From: an uncultured Selenomonadales bacterium
GTDB taxonomy: Bacteria > Bacillota > Negativicutes > Selenomonadales > Selenomonadaceae
Direction: 5' to 3'
Length of the DNA: 64,000 bases
Assembly (NCBI GenBank): GCA_947304355.1
Contig: CAMZAX010000003.1
Coordinates: forward strand, 55,823 to 119,822
Under the pieces are notes generated by a model. The model was not told the origin of the DNA. It ran no database searches and saw only the letters and a program-made list of their open reading frames with translations. A program made the position numbers and the translations under genes. Of this stretch, positions 29,278 to 37,983 are shown in pieces (positions within the stretch are counted from its first letter, which is position 1; every line of letters begins with the position of its first letter).

Positions 29278-30100
29278 AACAATAAAGCCTCTGCGCGTTG
29301 GCGGTGGTGTAGGCGGCGACCTCCTCAAGGGTCTCGCAACGCACCTCCGCCAATTTTTTTGCTACTTCGACGACGTAAGCGGGCTCGTTGCGTTTGCCGC
29401 GATAAGGCACGGGCGCAAGATACGGCGCGTCCGTTTCAATCAACAGCATGTCGCGCGGCGCGGCTTTGACGACTTCGGGCACCTTCGCCGAATTTTTGAA
29501 CGTCAAAGGACCGTCGACGCCGATAAGCCAGCCCAACTTCCAAACTTCGCGCGCCGTCTCCAAGCTGCCCGAATAGCAATGCAACACCCCGTGCAGGTCA
29601 CGCGCCTCCGTCTGCAAAATCCTGAGCGTGTCGCCGTGCGCGTCGCGGTCGTGAACGCATACCGGCAAATGCAACTGCCGCGCCAAATCCAACTGTTCGA
29701 CGAAAATTTTCTGCTGAATCAATCGCCGCTCCGAATCCTTTTCCCAATGATAGTCCAAGCCGATTTCGCCGATTGCAACAACTTTTTCATCAGATGCAAG
29801 CTCGGCAAGGCGCGTGCAAGTGTTTTCGTCGAAGTCGTCAATCTCTTCGGGGTGAATGCCGATGCCCGCGTAAAGCTCCGAAAAATTTTTCGCAAGCTCC
29901 GCGACGGCAACCGAACTCCGCAACGTGCTGCCGAAATTTATAATGCGTTCGACGCCCGCCGATTTTGCACGGGCGATAACCTCTGCGCGGTCGGCTGAAA
30001 AATTTTCGTCCTCAAGATGACAATGCGTATCGATAAAAGGGACAAGGGATAAGGGACAAGGGACAAGTTCATTACGCATTACGCATTGCGCATTACTCAT
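29264..30100 (-). CDS. tatD: TatD family metal-dependent DNase
   Basis: 278-residue TIM-barrel hydrolase with IDTHCHLEDENFS (metal-binding His pair), AIGEIGLDYHW, QLDLARQLHLPVCVHDRDA, LHCYSGSLETARE and LLIETDAPYLAP. Members are 3'-5' exonucleases or D-amino-acyl repair enzymes. ATG 30100 overlaps the stop of the upstream GT9 gene by 8 bases. About 22 residues at the N-terminus ([20 protein letters not shown]) are heptamer repeat translated, since the family normally starts at the IDTHCHL motif. The last residues and stop are also repeat sequence, so the gene is bracketed by arrays. Confidence 0.93.
   Translation of the reverse strand: MSNAQCVMRNELVPCPLSLVPFIDTHCHLEDENFSADRAEVIARAKSAGVERIINFGSTLRSSVAVAELAKNFSELYAGIGIHPEEIDDFDENTCTRLAELASDEKVVAIGEIGLDYHWEKDSERRLIQQKIFVEQLDLARQLHLPVCVHDRDAHGDTLRILQTEARDLHGVLHCYSGSLETAREVWKLGWLIGVDGPLTFKNSAKVPEVVKAAPRDMLLIETDAPYLAPVPYRGKRNEPAYVVEVAKKLAEVRCETLEEVAAYTTANAQRLYCSVRS
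30033..30100. repeat. Two heptamer arrays in tandem at the tatD start
   Basis: GGGACAA/GGGATAA units (30036-30066) followed by CATTACG, CATTACG, CATTGCG, CATTACT, CATTGC. Both are translated as the N-terminal extension of TatD on the minus strand. Confidence 0.8.
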
Positions 30101-31355
30101 TGCTTTCAAGCTCCTCCAAGGCCGCGAAGCCCTCAACGATTTGTTCGGGCGGGATTTGCGTTATGCAATGCGCCTCGCGGTGATGACACCAGCCGTAAAT
30201 CGGCGGTTTCGCCGCGCAGTCTTCAAGCTGATGATCGGGACGCAAGATAACCGCTTTTGACTGCCACGGCGGAAAGCGTCTGAATTCGCTGTAGAGCCCC
30301 GGCAAATGGTCTTCCTTGTCCTGCGCGTCGCGATAGATGGCAAGCACGGGGACTTTCGCCGCCGCCGCCATGTGCATGACGCCTGAATCGTTGCCGATGT
30401 AATAATCCATTTGCATGATAACAGCCTCGGTCTCGCGCAACGTCGTCTTGCCCGCAAGATTCAAAACTTTGCCCGACGGCAAGCCCTGTTCGACAGTGTT
30501 GGCGTCGTCAAGCTCCGACTGCCCGCCGACGATAACGAAGCACAAATCTTTTGCGGCAAGTTCTTTCAGCGCGACGAGAAGTTTTTCGACGGGATATTGT
30601 CTGCTGCCGAAGCCCGCGCCGATTCCCAACAAAACTTTCTTGCACGCGGGCGGAATGTCCTTGAGCAATTCACGCGCCCGCAAAAAATCAGCCGCGCCGT
30701 AGAAAAGCTCCATGTGGTCTTGATTGATTGCGAGCCCGACCGCCTGCAACAAATAGAAATGATGTTCGACCTCCGAAACGACTTCGCGGGGCGTCACGAT
30801 GTTTTTCGTAAGCAAAAAGTTATCGAATGCCGCATCAGCCGGCGACACCTCCAAGCCCCAACCGCCGTAGGGTTTCGTGCCGAAGCCGACGCGTTCGCGT
30901 GCGCCGCTGAGCCACGCCATAAGCAAGCCCGGCAAATTGTCACTGCCCCATTGCGGAGAGAACGCAAGCGCAAAACGTTTCGACCAAAGATTTTCCTTGC
31001 AGAACGCCGCGATTCGTTCAAACTTCGTCGCGAAATTTCTGTCGGGCAAATCTTTGTTGAACGTCAAAATCTCGTTGACGTAGGGGCACAGTTCGACAAT
31101 CGGGTAAGCGGCGGGCGAACACACCAACGTTATCCGCGCCTGCGGGAAATTGGCACGCACCTCGCGGATAAAACCCGAAGTCAAAACCATGTCGCCGATA
31201 ACGTCGAGCCGCACGATTAAGATATTCGGCACGCCCGGCACGTCTTCGCGATAACCTGCGCGTTTGAATTCCTCTTCGGCGGTAATCATCAAGCGGACGG
31301 CTTTATCGGGTTGCGCTTGCATTTGCTGAATCAAGTTGTCGAAAAAATTTTCCAT
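30093..31355 (-). CDS. GT9 heptosyltransferase-like glycosyltransferase, copy 1 (intact)
   Basis: 420-residue GT-B enzyme of family 9 (ADP-heptose:LPS transferase type). Motifs: NILIVRLDVIGDMVLTSGFI, the nucleotide-sugar region LLGIGAGFGSRQYPVEKLL, IVGGQSELDDAN, NLAGKTTLRETEAVI, then YYIGNDSGVMHMAAAA. An N-terminal extension of about 45 residues (FFDNLIQQMQAQPDKAVRLM) is shared by its two neighbours. All three also share a C-terminal CHHREAHCITQIP segment. The acceptor is unknown; the outer-membrane context suggests LPS core or another surface glycan. ATG 31355 follows GGAGG. It is the only undamaged copy of the three. Confidence 0.9.
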   Translation of the reverse strand: MENFFDNLIQQMQAQPDKAVRLMITAEEEFKRAGYREDVPGVPNILIVRLDVIGDMVLTSGFIREVRANFPQARITLVCSPAAYPIVELCPYVNEILTFNKDLPDRNFATKFERIAAFCKENLWSKRFALAFSPQWGSDNLPGLLMAWLSGARERVGFGTKPYGGWGLEVSPADAAFDNFLLTKNIVTPREVVSEVEHHFYLLQAVGLAINQDHMELFYGAADFLRARELLKDIPPACKKVLLGIGAGFGSRQYPVEKLLVALKELAAKDLCFVIVGGQSELDDANTVEQGLPSGKVLNLAGKTTLRETEAVIMQMDYYIGNDSGVMHMAAAAKVPVLAIYRDAQDKEDHLPGLYSEFRRFPPWQSKAVILRPDHQLEDCAAKPPIYGWCHHREAHCITQIPPEQIVEGFAALEELESNE

Positions 31356-31369
31356 GCAAAATCCTCCAA

Positions 31370-32662
31370 TCAAAGTGTCATTAATTTATCAAAGCCCTCA
31401 ATGATGGCGTGCGGCGGGATTTGCGTAATGCAATGCGCCTCAAGGTGGTGACAGTGACCGTGAACGGGCGGCAACGTCGCGCAGTCGTCGAGCGGGTGCG
31501 CGGGACGCAAGATAACCGATTTCGTCTGCCACGGCGGAAAACGACCAAAGCCGCTCAAAATCGGCGGCAAAATATTTTCTCTGTCGGCAGCCTCACGATA
31601 CAGGACAAGCACAGGCAATTTCGCCGTCGCCGCCATGTGCATTATGCCCGTGTCGTGCCCGATATAACAATCCGCAAGACTTATAACCGCCTCGGTTTCG
31701 CGCAACGTCGTCTTGCCCGCCAGGTTTATAACTTTGCCGCGCGGCAAACCCTGTTCAATAAAATTTGCTTCGGCAATTTCTTCACGCCCGCCAACAATGA
31801 TGAATATCAAATCTCTTTTGGCAAGCTCATTAAGTGCGACCCAATATTTTTCAACGGGATACTTTTTGTTTAAGTCACTTGCGGCAATACCGAGCAAGAT
31901 TTTTTGGCAATGCGGCGGAATGTCCTCAAGCAATTCGCGGGCGTGCTGAAGGTCTTCCGCGCCGTAGAAAAGCTCCATGTGCGTTTCGTTGACTTCGCAA
32001 CCGCTTGCCGCCAACAGATAAAAATTTCTGTCGCCGTCGCTTACCATATCTTTCGGCGTAGTGATATTTTTCGTCAGCAAGAAATTATCCTGCGCGGCAA
32101 CTTCGGGCGGCGGGTCTCCGAGCCAACTCTTGAAAGGATTCGTGCCTTAGCCGATTCGTTCGCGCGCGCCGCTGAGCCAAACCGTAAGCAATTCGATAAT
32201 CGTGTCGCTAAACCAGCGCGGCGAAAAGGCGACGGAAAATTTTTTCTGCCAGAGGTTGTCGCGACAGAAGACCGCGATTTTTTCAAACGTCTCAACGAAA
32301 CTGCCGAAGAGCGACTTTTTGTCTAAAGTCAAAACCTCGTTGACGTAGGGGCACAGCTCGACAATCGGCAAAGTCGTTGGCGAACAGATTAAAGTTATGC
32401 GCGCCTTCGGGAAGTTTGCACGCACTTCGCGGATAAAGCCCGACGTCATAATCGTATCGCCAATAAGGTCAAGCCGCACGATTAAAATATTTTCCACGCC
32501 CGCAGGGTTGGTGTCGCGCCAGCCGCGTCGTCTGAATTCCTCTTCCGCGCGAATCAAAAAGCGTCCGTAATCTTGCGGCGGTGCTTGGCGCATTTCGCGA
32601 ATCAAGTCGCCGAAAAAAACGTTCAAGCGTTCGTACGGCTTCGGCGGCAGATAAATTGCCAT
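31370..32662 (-). pseudogene. GT9 glycosyltransferase copy 2, interrupted by an ochre codon
   Basis: Same architecture as copy 1 (N-terminal extension, NILIVRLDLIGDTIMTSGFI, IAASDLNKKYPVEKYWVAL, NLAGKTTLRETEAVISLA, CHHLEAHCITQIP) but with an in-frame TAA at 32147-32149. The codon falls where copies 1 and 3 have Phe or Tyr (RVGFGT, RVGYGT; here RIG-stop-GT), so one base change from TAT or TAC would do it. The frame is otherwise open across 430 codons, so the damage is recent. ATG 32662 follows GAGGAG. A product of only the first 171 residues would be expected, unless the downstream half reinitiates. Confidence 0.85.
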
Positions 32663-32679
32663 TGAAGTCACTCCTCAAA

Positions 32680-33979
32680 TCAAAGCGTTGTCAATTTCTC
32701 AAAACCCTTAATGATAGCGTGCGACGGGATTTGCGTAATGCAGTGCGCCTCGCGGTGATGACACCAGCCGTAAATCGGCGGCAAGGTCGCGCAGTCGTCG
32801 AGCGGGTGTGCGGGTTGCAGAATAATTGATTTCGTTTGCCAAGGATAAAAACGTCTAAGGATACTAAAAATGCCCGGCACAATATCTTTCCTGTCGGACG
32901 CCTCGCGACAAATGTAAAGCACGGGGATTTGAGCGGCCGCTGCCATGTGCATGACGCCCGTATCGTTGCCGACGTAATAATCCGCTTGCGCGACAACCGC
33001 TTCGGTCTCGCGCAGGGTCGTCTTGCCGACGAGATTGAGAACTTTTTCGGGCGGCAGATTTTTTTCAAGTAAGTTCGCATCGTCAAGCTCAGCCCGCCCG
33101 CCGACGATGACGAAAACCAAATCTTTTTTGGCAAGCTCTTTCAGCGCGACAAGAAGTTTTTCGACGGGATACTTTCTGTTGGCGTCGCCCGCGCCGATTC
33201 CGATTAAAATTTTCTTGCAATGCGGCGGGATGTCTTCAAGCAACTCGCAGGCACGTTGAAGGTCTTGCGCGCCGTAGAAAAGCTCCATGTGCGTTTCGTT
33301 TACTTTAAAGCCGCTCCCCGTCAAAAGGTAAAGATGCCGTTCGACCTCGGTTAATATGTCTTGCGGGATTACTATATTTTTCGTGAGGAAAAAATCATCC
33401 TGTGCTTGCAAGTTTTCAACTGAATGCCCCATGTAAACGTTGTGGGAATTTGTGCCGTAACCGACGCGTTCGCGTGCGCCGCTCAACCACATCATCAACA
33501 GGCTTGGAAAATTGTATCCGCTCCATTGCGGCGAAAAGGCGATTGAAAATTTTTTCTGCCACAAGTTTTCGCGACAAAAGACCGCGACTTTCTCCAAGGC
33601 TTCGACAAAATTGCCGGCAAGCGCGTTTCTGTCGAAAGTCAAAATTTCGTTGACGTAGGGGCAAAGCTCAACCATTGGTCGAATAAACGGCGCAACGACC
33701 AAAGTTATACGCGCTTGCGGGAAATTTGCACGTGCCTCGCGCAGAAAGCCTGAAGTCAAAACCATGTCGCCGATAACGTCAAGCCGCACGATTAAAATAT
33801 TTTCCAACCCCCCCACACACAGGATTTGCATCGCGGTAGCCGATCCGCTCGAATTCCTCTTCCGTCCGCATGAGAAATTGTCCGTAAGCTTGCGGGGGTG
33901 CCTTGCGCATTTCGCGGAACAGGTCGCCGAAGAAAACGTTCAAGCGTTCGTGCGGCGGCGACGGCGGATAAATTGCCAA
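32680..33979 (-). pseudogene. GT9 glycosyltransferase copy 3, frameshifted at a G7 tract
   Basis: The N-terminal part (33979 to the tract) begins MAIYPPSPPHERLNVFFGDL and is in one frame; the remainder from NILIVRLDVIGDMVLTSGFL to CHHREAHCITQIP is in another. The break is at TGTGTG followed by seven G (33808-33814): with six G the two halves join exactly as in copies 1 and 2 (NPVCGG-LENILIVR). It is therefore phase-off as sequenced, or a sequencing error in a homopolymer. TTG 33979 follows AAGGAG. The rest of the frame shows no other damage. Confidence 0.85.
33808..33814 (-). repeat. Homopolymer tract G7 at the GT9 copy 3 frameshift
   Basis: Seven C on the plus strand next to a short CA/TG repeat. 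Loss of one base would restore the GT9 reading frame. Confidence 0.75.
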
Positions 33980-33984
33980 TTAAA

Positions 33985-34950
33985 TCACTCCTTAAATTTG
34001 TCGGGATAAATTAACGTCGCCATGATTTTCACGGCGTCGGGGTAGCGCAAGCCGGGACTCAACAGGAACAAATCTTGCGGCAGGAAGTACAGGCGATTGT
34101 TCTTGACCGCGCCTATCGCCAGCCACGCTTCGTTCGATTCGATTGCCTGAATCATTTTCGATTTGATCTCGTCGGCGTCGCCCATGCTCGTCACGAAAAT
34201 GACGTCGGGGTTTTGTTCGGCGAGCGTCTCCATGCTGTAGGGTGCGGCGTCGGGATTTTTGGCAAGCGGCGTCATATCGGCGGCGACGTTTTGCCAACCC
34301 AACATCTTGATGATTGAGCCGGCGATTGAGCCGTCAAGCTGAACAGTCAAGCCCTGCGCGGTCGAGTGCAGGACGGCAACGCGCAACGGTTGCTTTGGAA
34401 CTTTATCGACGACGGCGGCAATATCGTCGTCCATCTTGCGAATCAACATGCCCGCCGCCTCCGGGTTGCCGCTCAGCGTCGCGAAGGTCTTGAGCCCGCG
34501 TTTCACGTCGTCATAGGTTTTCATTTCGACGACAAGCGCGGGGATTTTGTTTTCGTCGAGGACGGGCAGAAGTTTTTCGTTCATGCCCTTGTTGACGATA
34601 ACCAGGTCGGGCACGCAGGCAAGCAGGCGTTCCGTGTCGATTTGATAGACGGCACCGACGCTCGGCAAGTCTTTCGCCCAAGCGGGCATTTGGTTTTTGG
34701 AATCGGGACGCCCGACGACTTCGCCGCCGACAGCGTGCAACGGCTCAAGGAAGCCGGCACTCGTCACGACGATTCGTTCGGGTCGCGTGTTCAAGGTGAC
34801 GTTTCTGCCCGCGTCGTCAGTTATCGTCGCGAAGACTTCTTGACGGACTTCGGCGGGCGCGGGGGCAACGTCGCTTTGCTGCTTTTCGCCGCCGCAACCG
34901 CTGATTAATAACACGCCCGCGCAGATTGCCGTAAAAAATTTTTTAATCAT
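33985..34950 (-). CDS. BtuF-like ABC transporter substrate-binding lipoprotein
   Basis: 321-residue lipoprotein (signal peptide 1-18, lipobox ISGC, Cys19). It has a BtuF/FhuD-like two-lobed fold: DDAGRNVTLNTRPERIVVTS, the long backbone helix around AGMLIRKMDDDIAAVV, VAVLHSTAQGLTVQLDGSIA and VIFVTSMGDADEIKSKM. Members bind cobalamin, haem or ferric siderophores. Its first eight bases overlap the cobI/cbiL gene, which favours cobalamin or cobinamide. No permease or ATPase gene is adjacent; the next gene on this strand is GT9 copy 3, 6 bases away. Confidence 0.85.
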   Translation of the reverse strand: MIKKFFTAICAGVLLISGCGGEKQQSDVAPAPAEVRQEVFATITDDAGRNVTLNTRPERIVVTSAGFLEPLHAVGGEVVGRPDSKNQMPAWAKDLPSVGAVYQIDTERLLACVPDLVIVNKGMNEKLLPVLDENKIPALVVEMKTYDDVKRGLKTFATLSGNPEAAGMLIRKMDDDIAAVVDKVPKQPLRVAVLHSTAQGLTVQLDGSIAGSIIKMLGWQNVAADMTPLAKNPDAAPYSMETLAEQNPDVIFVTSMGDADEIKSKMIQAIESNEAWLAIGAVKNNRLYFLPQDLFLLSPGLRYPDAVKIMATLIYPDKFKE

Positions 34951-35650
34951 GTTGTCGCCTCGTCAAAATCGTCGACAAATAATTTAAGTGCTCGTGCTTG
35001 TGCGCGTCGACGTCCGTGATGATTTTTTCGTCGTCCAAGCCGCAACGACTGACCAAAACCGCGTCGTCCGTCATGCCGTGAACTTTCAGCGCGTCGACGA
35101 TTTCGGGGAAGTTTTTATAAACCTTCATGAGTACTGTCGAATCTGCGCGGGCAAGCGCGTCGTCCACGACGGCAAGGTCGGCGGTCGCGGGTATTATCGT
35201 CAAGATGTCGTTGCCGTAAGCGAGCGGTCTGCCAATCTGCGCGGCAATCGCCAGGAATGCCGGCACGCCTGGTATCGTCACAATCGGCACGCCGCACGGC
35301 TCCAACAGCTTGAAAATATAAATGTACGTGCTGTAAAACATCGGGTCTCCTATCGTCGCGAAGCCCACGTTTCGCCCGCCGCGCAGGAGTTGTAAAATTT
35401 CGTCCTTGTGCGCCTCGAAGACAGCGGTTTCCGTCGCGAAGTCTTTAACCATCGGGAATGTCCGATAAAGTATCTCGACGTTCTGCTTGAGGTAAGGTTG
35501 CGCGATTGACAGGGCGACGCTGTCCGATTTCTTTTCGGTCTTGGGCGCAATCAGCACGTCGATTTTTTTCAGCGCGTTAATCGCTTTGACCGTCAAAAGT
35601 TCGGGGTCGCCCGGCCCCACGCCTATGCCGTAAAAAGTTCCTGAATTCAT
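34943..35650 (-). CDS. cbiL: Precorrin-2 / cobalt-factor-II C20-methyltransferase
   Basis: 235-residue SAM-dependent methylase of corrin ring synthesis (CobI/CbiL). Motifs: GIGVGPGDPELLTVKAINAL, the AFEAHKDEIL region, FATIGDPMFYSTYIYIF, IPGVPAFLAIAAQIGRPLA and the C-terminal VLVSRCGLDDEKII. Oxygen-dependent (CobI) and anaerobic (CbiL) forms cannot be told apart by eye; an anaerobe would use the latter. ATG 35650 follows AAGGGG. It overlaps the BtuF-like gene. The rest of the cobalamin pathway is not in the window, though a precorrin-2 dehydrogenase and hemA/hemC lie at 57-60 kb. Confidence 0.93.
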   Translation of the reverse strand: MNSGTFYGIGVGPGDPELLTVKAINALKKIDVLIAPKTEKKSDSVALSIAQPYLKQNVEILYRTFPMVKDFATETAVFEAHKDEILQLLRGGRNVGFATIGDPMFYSTYIYIFKLLEPCGVPIVTIPGVPAFLAIAAQIGRPLAYGNDILTIIPATADLAVVDDALARADSTVLMKVYKNFPEIVDALKVHGMTDDAVLVSRCGLDDEKIITDVDAHKHEHLNYLSTILTRRQHD

Positions 35651-35728
35651 TTGCTTTGCCCCTTGCTTATGATAAAATCACTGTCGATAATAGCACAACC
35701 AAAATTTTTTGAACAGCGGAGAATCGTC

Positions 35729-36118
35729 ATGAACATTTTTTTGGACATATTGTTCGTCGCGCTGGTAGTGTATTTCGTGTTCGCGATACGCCGTTCGATG
35801 CGCATGTCAAAGGCGTCGGTCGCGCTGATTGAAAAGTACGAGAACGACAAGCGCAACCCGCAACTGATTGAAGAAATTTTCGCGGCGATAAGCGACGACG
35901 TGTTGTTGAGCCGAATCCTCAAGCGACACAAAGCCACGCCGCGCGACATCGGTCGTTTGCACGCCAAGCTTCTGAAGTGGGGCGACTTCCGCAAATATAA
36001 TCGCTATGTCCCGATAACGTCGTTCTTCAACGTCCATACGCTCGAATACCTGCTTGAACACAAGAACGACGACGCCAAGACCTTGACCGAAAAAATGATG
36101 AATCACTTCCACTTCTGA
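35729..36118 (+). CDS. Membrane-anchored protein of unknown function
   Basis: 129-residue protein with one N-terminal hydrophobic helix (FLDILFVALVVYFVFAI) followed by a basic, helical soluble region (RRSMRMSKASVALIEKYEND). ATG 35729 follows GCGGAG. I do not recognise the family. It is followed after 10 bases by trkH and probably shares its transcript. Confidence 0.65.
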   Translation: MNIFLDILFVALVVYFVFAIRRSMRMSKASVALIEKYENDKRNPQLIEEIFAAISDDVLLSRILKRHKATPRDIGRLHAKLLKWGDFRKYNRYVPITSFFNVHTLEYLLEHKNDDAKTLTEKMMNHFHF

Positions 36119-36128
36119 GGCGGCGACA

Positions 36129-37661
36129 ATGAACGTCCGAATGATTTTGCGAATCCAAAGCCAAGCGTTGCTGTCGTGCGCGGTGGCGATGCTTTTTCCG
36201 AGTCTCTACGCCATCCTGAAATTCGGCGCGCTCGACGAGGGCATTGCCTTCGCAATACCGGCAGTGATTGCAGTCGGCGCGGGTGCAGTTCTTTCACGCT
36301 TCGGTGTCGGCAGATTTCAACGGGCACCGCTTGCCGAATCGGCGGCGGCCATCTTGCTGATGTATCCGCTTATCGCCGTGTTCGGTTGCCTGCCGTTTGT
36401 ATTGTCGGGTTGGCTCGCGCCCGTCGACGCGTTCCTTGAAACGGTCGGCAATTTGACTTCGGCGGGTCTGTCGCTCCTGCCGGACAACGCGCCGTATATC
36501 CTGCGATTGTGGCAGGCGTCGCTTATGTGGTTGGGCTCGCTGTTGTTCCTTATTATGCTTGTGAGCGTCTTGCCCGAAGTAAGCGGCTGTTTCGGCATAT
36601 CGTTGAGCTTGCAAGGCGGGCACGGTTTCAGCGCGATTATCGGGCAAATGAATTCAATGTCGTGGCGCGTGATTAAAGTTTACGTCGCGTTGACGGCAAT
36701 AAGTTTCGCCGCATTCAAGTTGGCGGGGCTGGGCATGTGGGATTCGTTGCAAATGGCAATGCGTTGCATTTCGACGGGCGGCGGAGACTTTTTCCCGGCG
36801 GAGGACAGCGTTTACGTCGAATACGCCGCAATTCTGTCGATGTTGCTTGCCTGCGGAAATTTTTTGCTTTACCACAGAGCGATTCATACGTTGTTGCCGC
36901 CGCGCCCCGAATTCGGGCTGAACTACTTCACGCGCCTCAAGCAATATTTCCTGCGACTTAAGCGCACGCTTATCGGCAACGCGTTGACAATCCTGTTCAA
37001 CGCCGAAGCCAAAGTTCTTTACGCGACGGTCGGCGTTATGATGCTGTTGTTGCTTGGACGCGTCTTTTGGCAAGAGATTTACTTCAACGCCAATGAGGCT
37101 TTTCGCGAATCGCTGTTCTATGTCGTGTCGTTTCTGAGCACCACGGGCGTTATCCTGGACGAAAGCGCGGCGGATATTCACGACTTCGACAAGCTGTTTA
37201 TTTTCCTTATGGCGTTGACGGGCGGCTGTATCGGCTCGGTCACGGGCGGCTTTAAAATCATTCGGCTGATTGTCTTGGTGAAAATCACGGCGGCGGAGAT
37301 TCGCAAGACGATTCATCCGCACATGATGACTGCCATTCACGTCGGCGACGTGCCCGTACCCATGCGCACGGTCGGCAGGATTCTGGGCTACTTTTTCATC
37401 GTGGTCGTGACGATGTTTATCTGCGCGACGGTGCTGAGCTTCGCGGGCGTGATGTTCTCTGAGGCGGTGGCGATGTCGGTTGCGTGCTTGGCGACTATTG
37501 GAAATTTGCCGGGCTTGTGCAATGCCGCAAGCTTCAAAGCCTTGTCGACGTTCGGGAAAATGTTTTGCACGGTGATTCTTATCGTCGGGCGGCTTGAACT
37601 CTTCGCGCTGTTTATCGCGGTCGCAGGCATTCGCTTCCGTCGCAAGAAACGTGATTGGTAA
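36129..37661 (+). CDS. trkH: TrkH-family potassium uptake protein
   Basis: 510-residue membrane protein with about ten hydrophobic helices arranged as four pore repeats, typical of the TrkH/KtrB superfamily. Selectivity-filter-like loops are visible: TSAGLSLL, STGGGDFF, LSTTGVILD and TIGNLPG. The GCIGSVTGGFKIIR motif and the C-terminal GRLELFALF signature are present. It forms the channel part of a K+ uptake system gated by a TrkA/KtrA-type RCK ring. No trkA is in the window. ATG 36129; a strong terminator follows the stop. Confidence 0.93.
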   Translation: MNVRMILRIQSQALLSCAVAMLFPSLYAILKFGALDEGIAFAIPAVIAVGAGAVLSRFGVGRFQRAPLAESAAAILLMYPLIAVFGCLPFVLSGWLAPVDAFLETVGNLTSAGLSLLPDNAPYILRLWQASLMWLGSLLFLIMLVSVLPEVSGCFGISLSLQGGHGFSAIIGQMNSMSWRVIKVYVALTAISFAAFKLAGLGMWDSLQMAMRCISTGGGDFFPAEDSVYVEYAAILSMLLACGNFLLYHRAIHTLLPPRPEFGLNYFTRLKQYFLRLKRTLIGNALTILFNAEAKVLYATVGVMMLLLLGRVFWQEIYFNANEAFRESLFYVVSFLSTTGVILDESAADIHDFDKLFIFLMALTGGCIGSVTGGFKIIRLIVLVKITAAEIRKTIHPHMMTAIHVGDVPVPMRTVGRILGYFFIVVVTMFICATVLSFAGVMFSEAVAMSVACLATIGNLPGLCNAASFKALSTFGKMFCTVILIVGRLELFALFIAVAGIRFRRKKRDW

Positions 37662-37671
37662 CGACGACGAC

Positions 37672-37714
37672 AAATAAAAATCCCGCAAGAGTTTTCCTGC
37701 GGGAATTTTTATTT
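37672..37714 (+). terminator. Rho-independent terminator after trkH
   Basis: AAATAAAAA, stem TCCCGCA/TGCGGGA (37681-37687 with 37698-37704), then TTTTTATTT. The flanks extend the pairing. Confidence 0.9.
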
Positions 37715-37762
37715 GCACAAAAAAATAAAGCCTTTTGACGCGGGCGAAGTATCAACTTTCGC

Positions 37763-37791
37763 TTGACGCCCCGCCCGGTTCGCAGTATAAT
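37763..37791 (+). promoter_or_regulatory. Strong sigma-70 promoter of the ORF6N gene
   Basis: TTGACG (37763-37768), a 17-base GC-rich spacer, TATAAT (37786-37791). The untranslated leader to the first mini-ORF is about 115 bases. A second TATAAT at 37842 has no matching -35 box. Confidence 0.85.
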
Positions 37792-37913
37792 CACTGCTGA
37801 AAATCCTAAAAATCTGACGCGAGGTGCGTCCAAGGTTTCCGTATAATTATTATAGCCCAGGCAGTCTTTACTGTCAAGCAGTTTACTTGTAATGCCTAAA
37901 GGAGGCGGTGTTT

Positions 37914-37925
37914 ATGCGGGTATGA
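37914..37925 (+). CDS. Mini-ORF 1 of the leader (MRV)
   Basis: ATG CGG GTA TGA with a full-strength AAAGGAGG (37898-37905) at the right distance. Its TGA overlaps the ATG of mini-ORF 2. A three-residue peptide with such a strong site suggests a regulatory leader, not a product. Confidence 0.5.
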   Translation: MRV

Positions 37926-37969
37926 TTTGCAATCCGTCTGCGGCTCATGCCGCTTCGTCGAAACATTGA
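37922..37969 (+). CDS. Mini-ORF 2 of the leader (15 codons)
   Basis: Starts within the stop of mini-ORF 1 and encodes MICNPSAAHAASSKH. Its TGA (37967-37969) overlaps the GAAAGGAAG of the ORF6N gene, so translation of the three frames may be coupled. No homologue is known to me. Confidence 0.45.
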   Translation: MICNPSAAHAASSKH

Positions 37970-37983
37970 AAGGAAGTGTTTTT

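Noticed and set aside
35651..35728. Cobalamin riboswitch upstream of the corrin gene
   Set aside because: Gap is short and lacks the B12 box.
36654..37718. 354-codon minus-strand frame over trkH
   Set aside because: Low-complexity, antisense to TrkH selectivity loops, and starts in the terminator.
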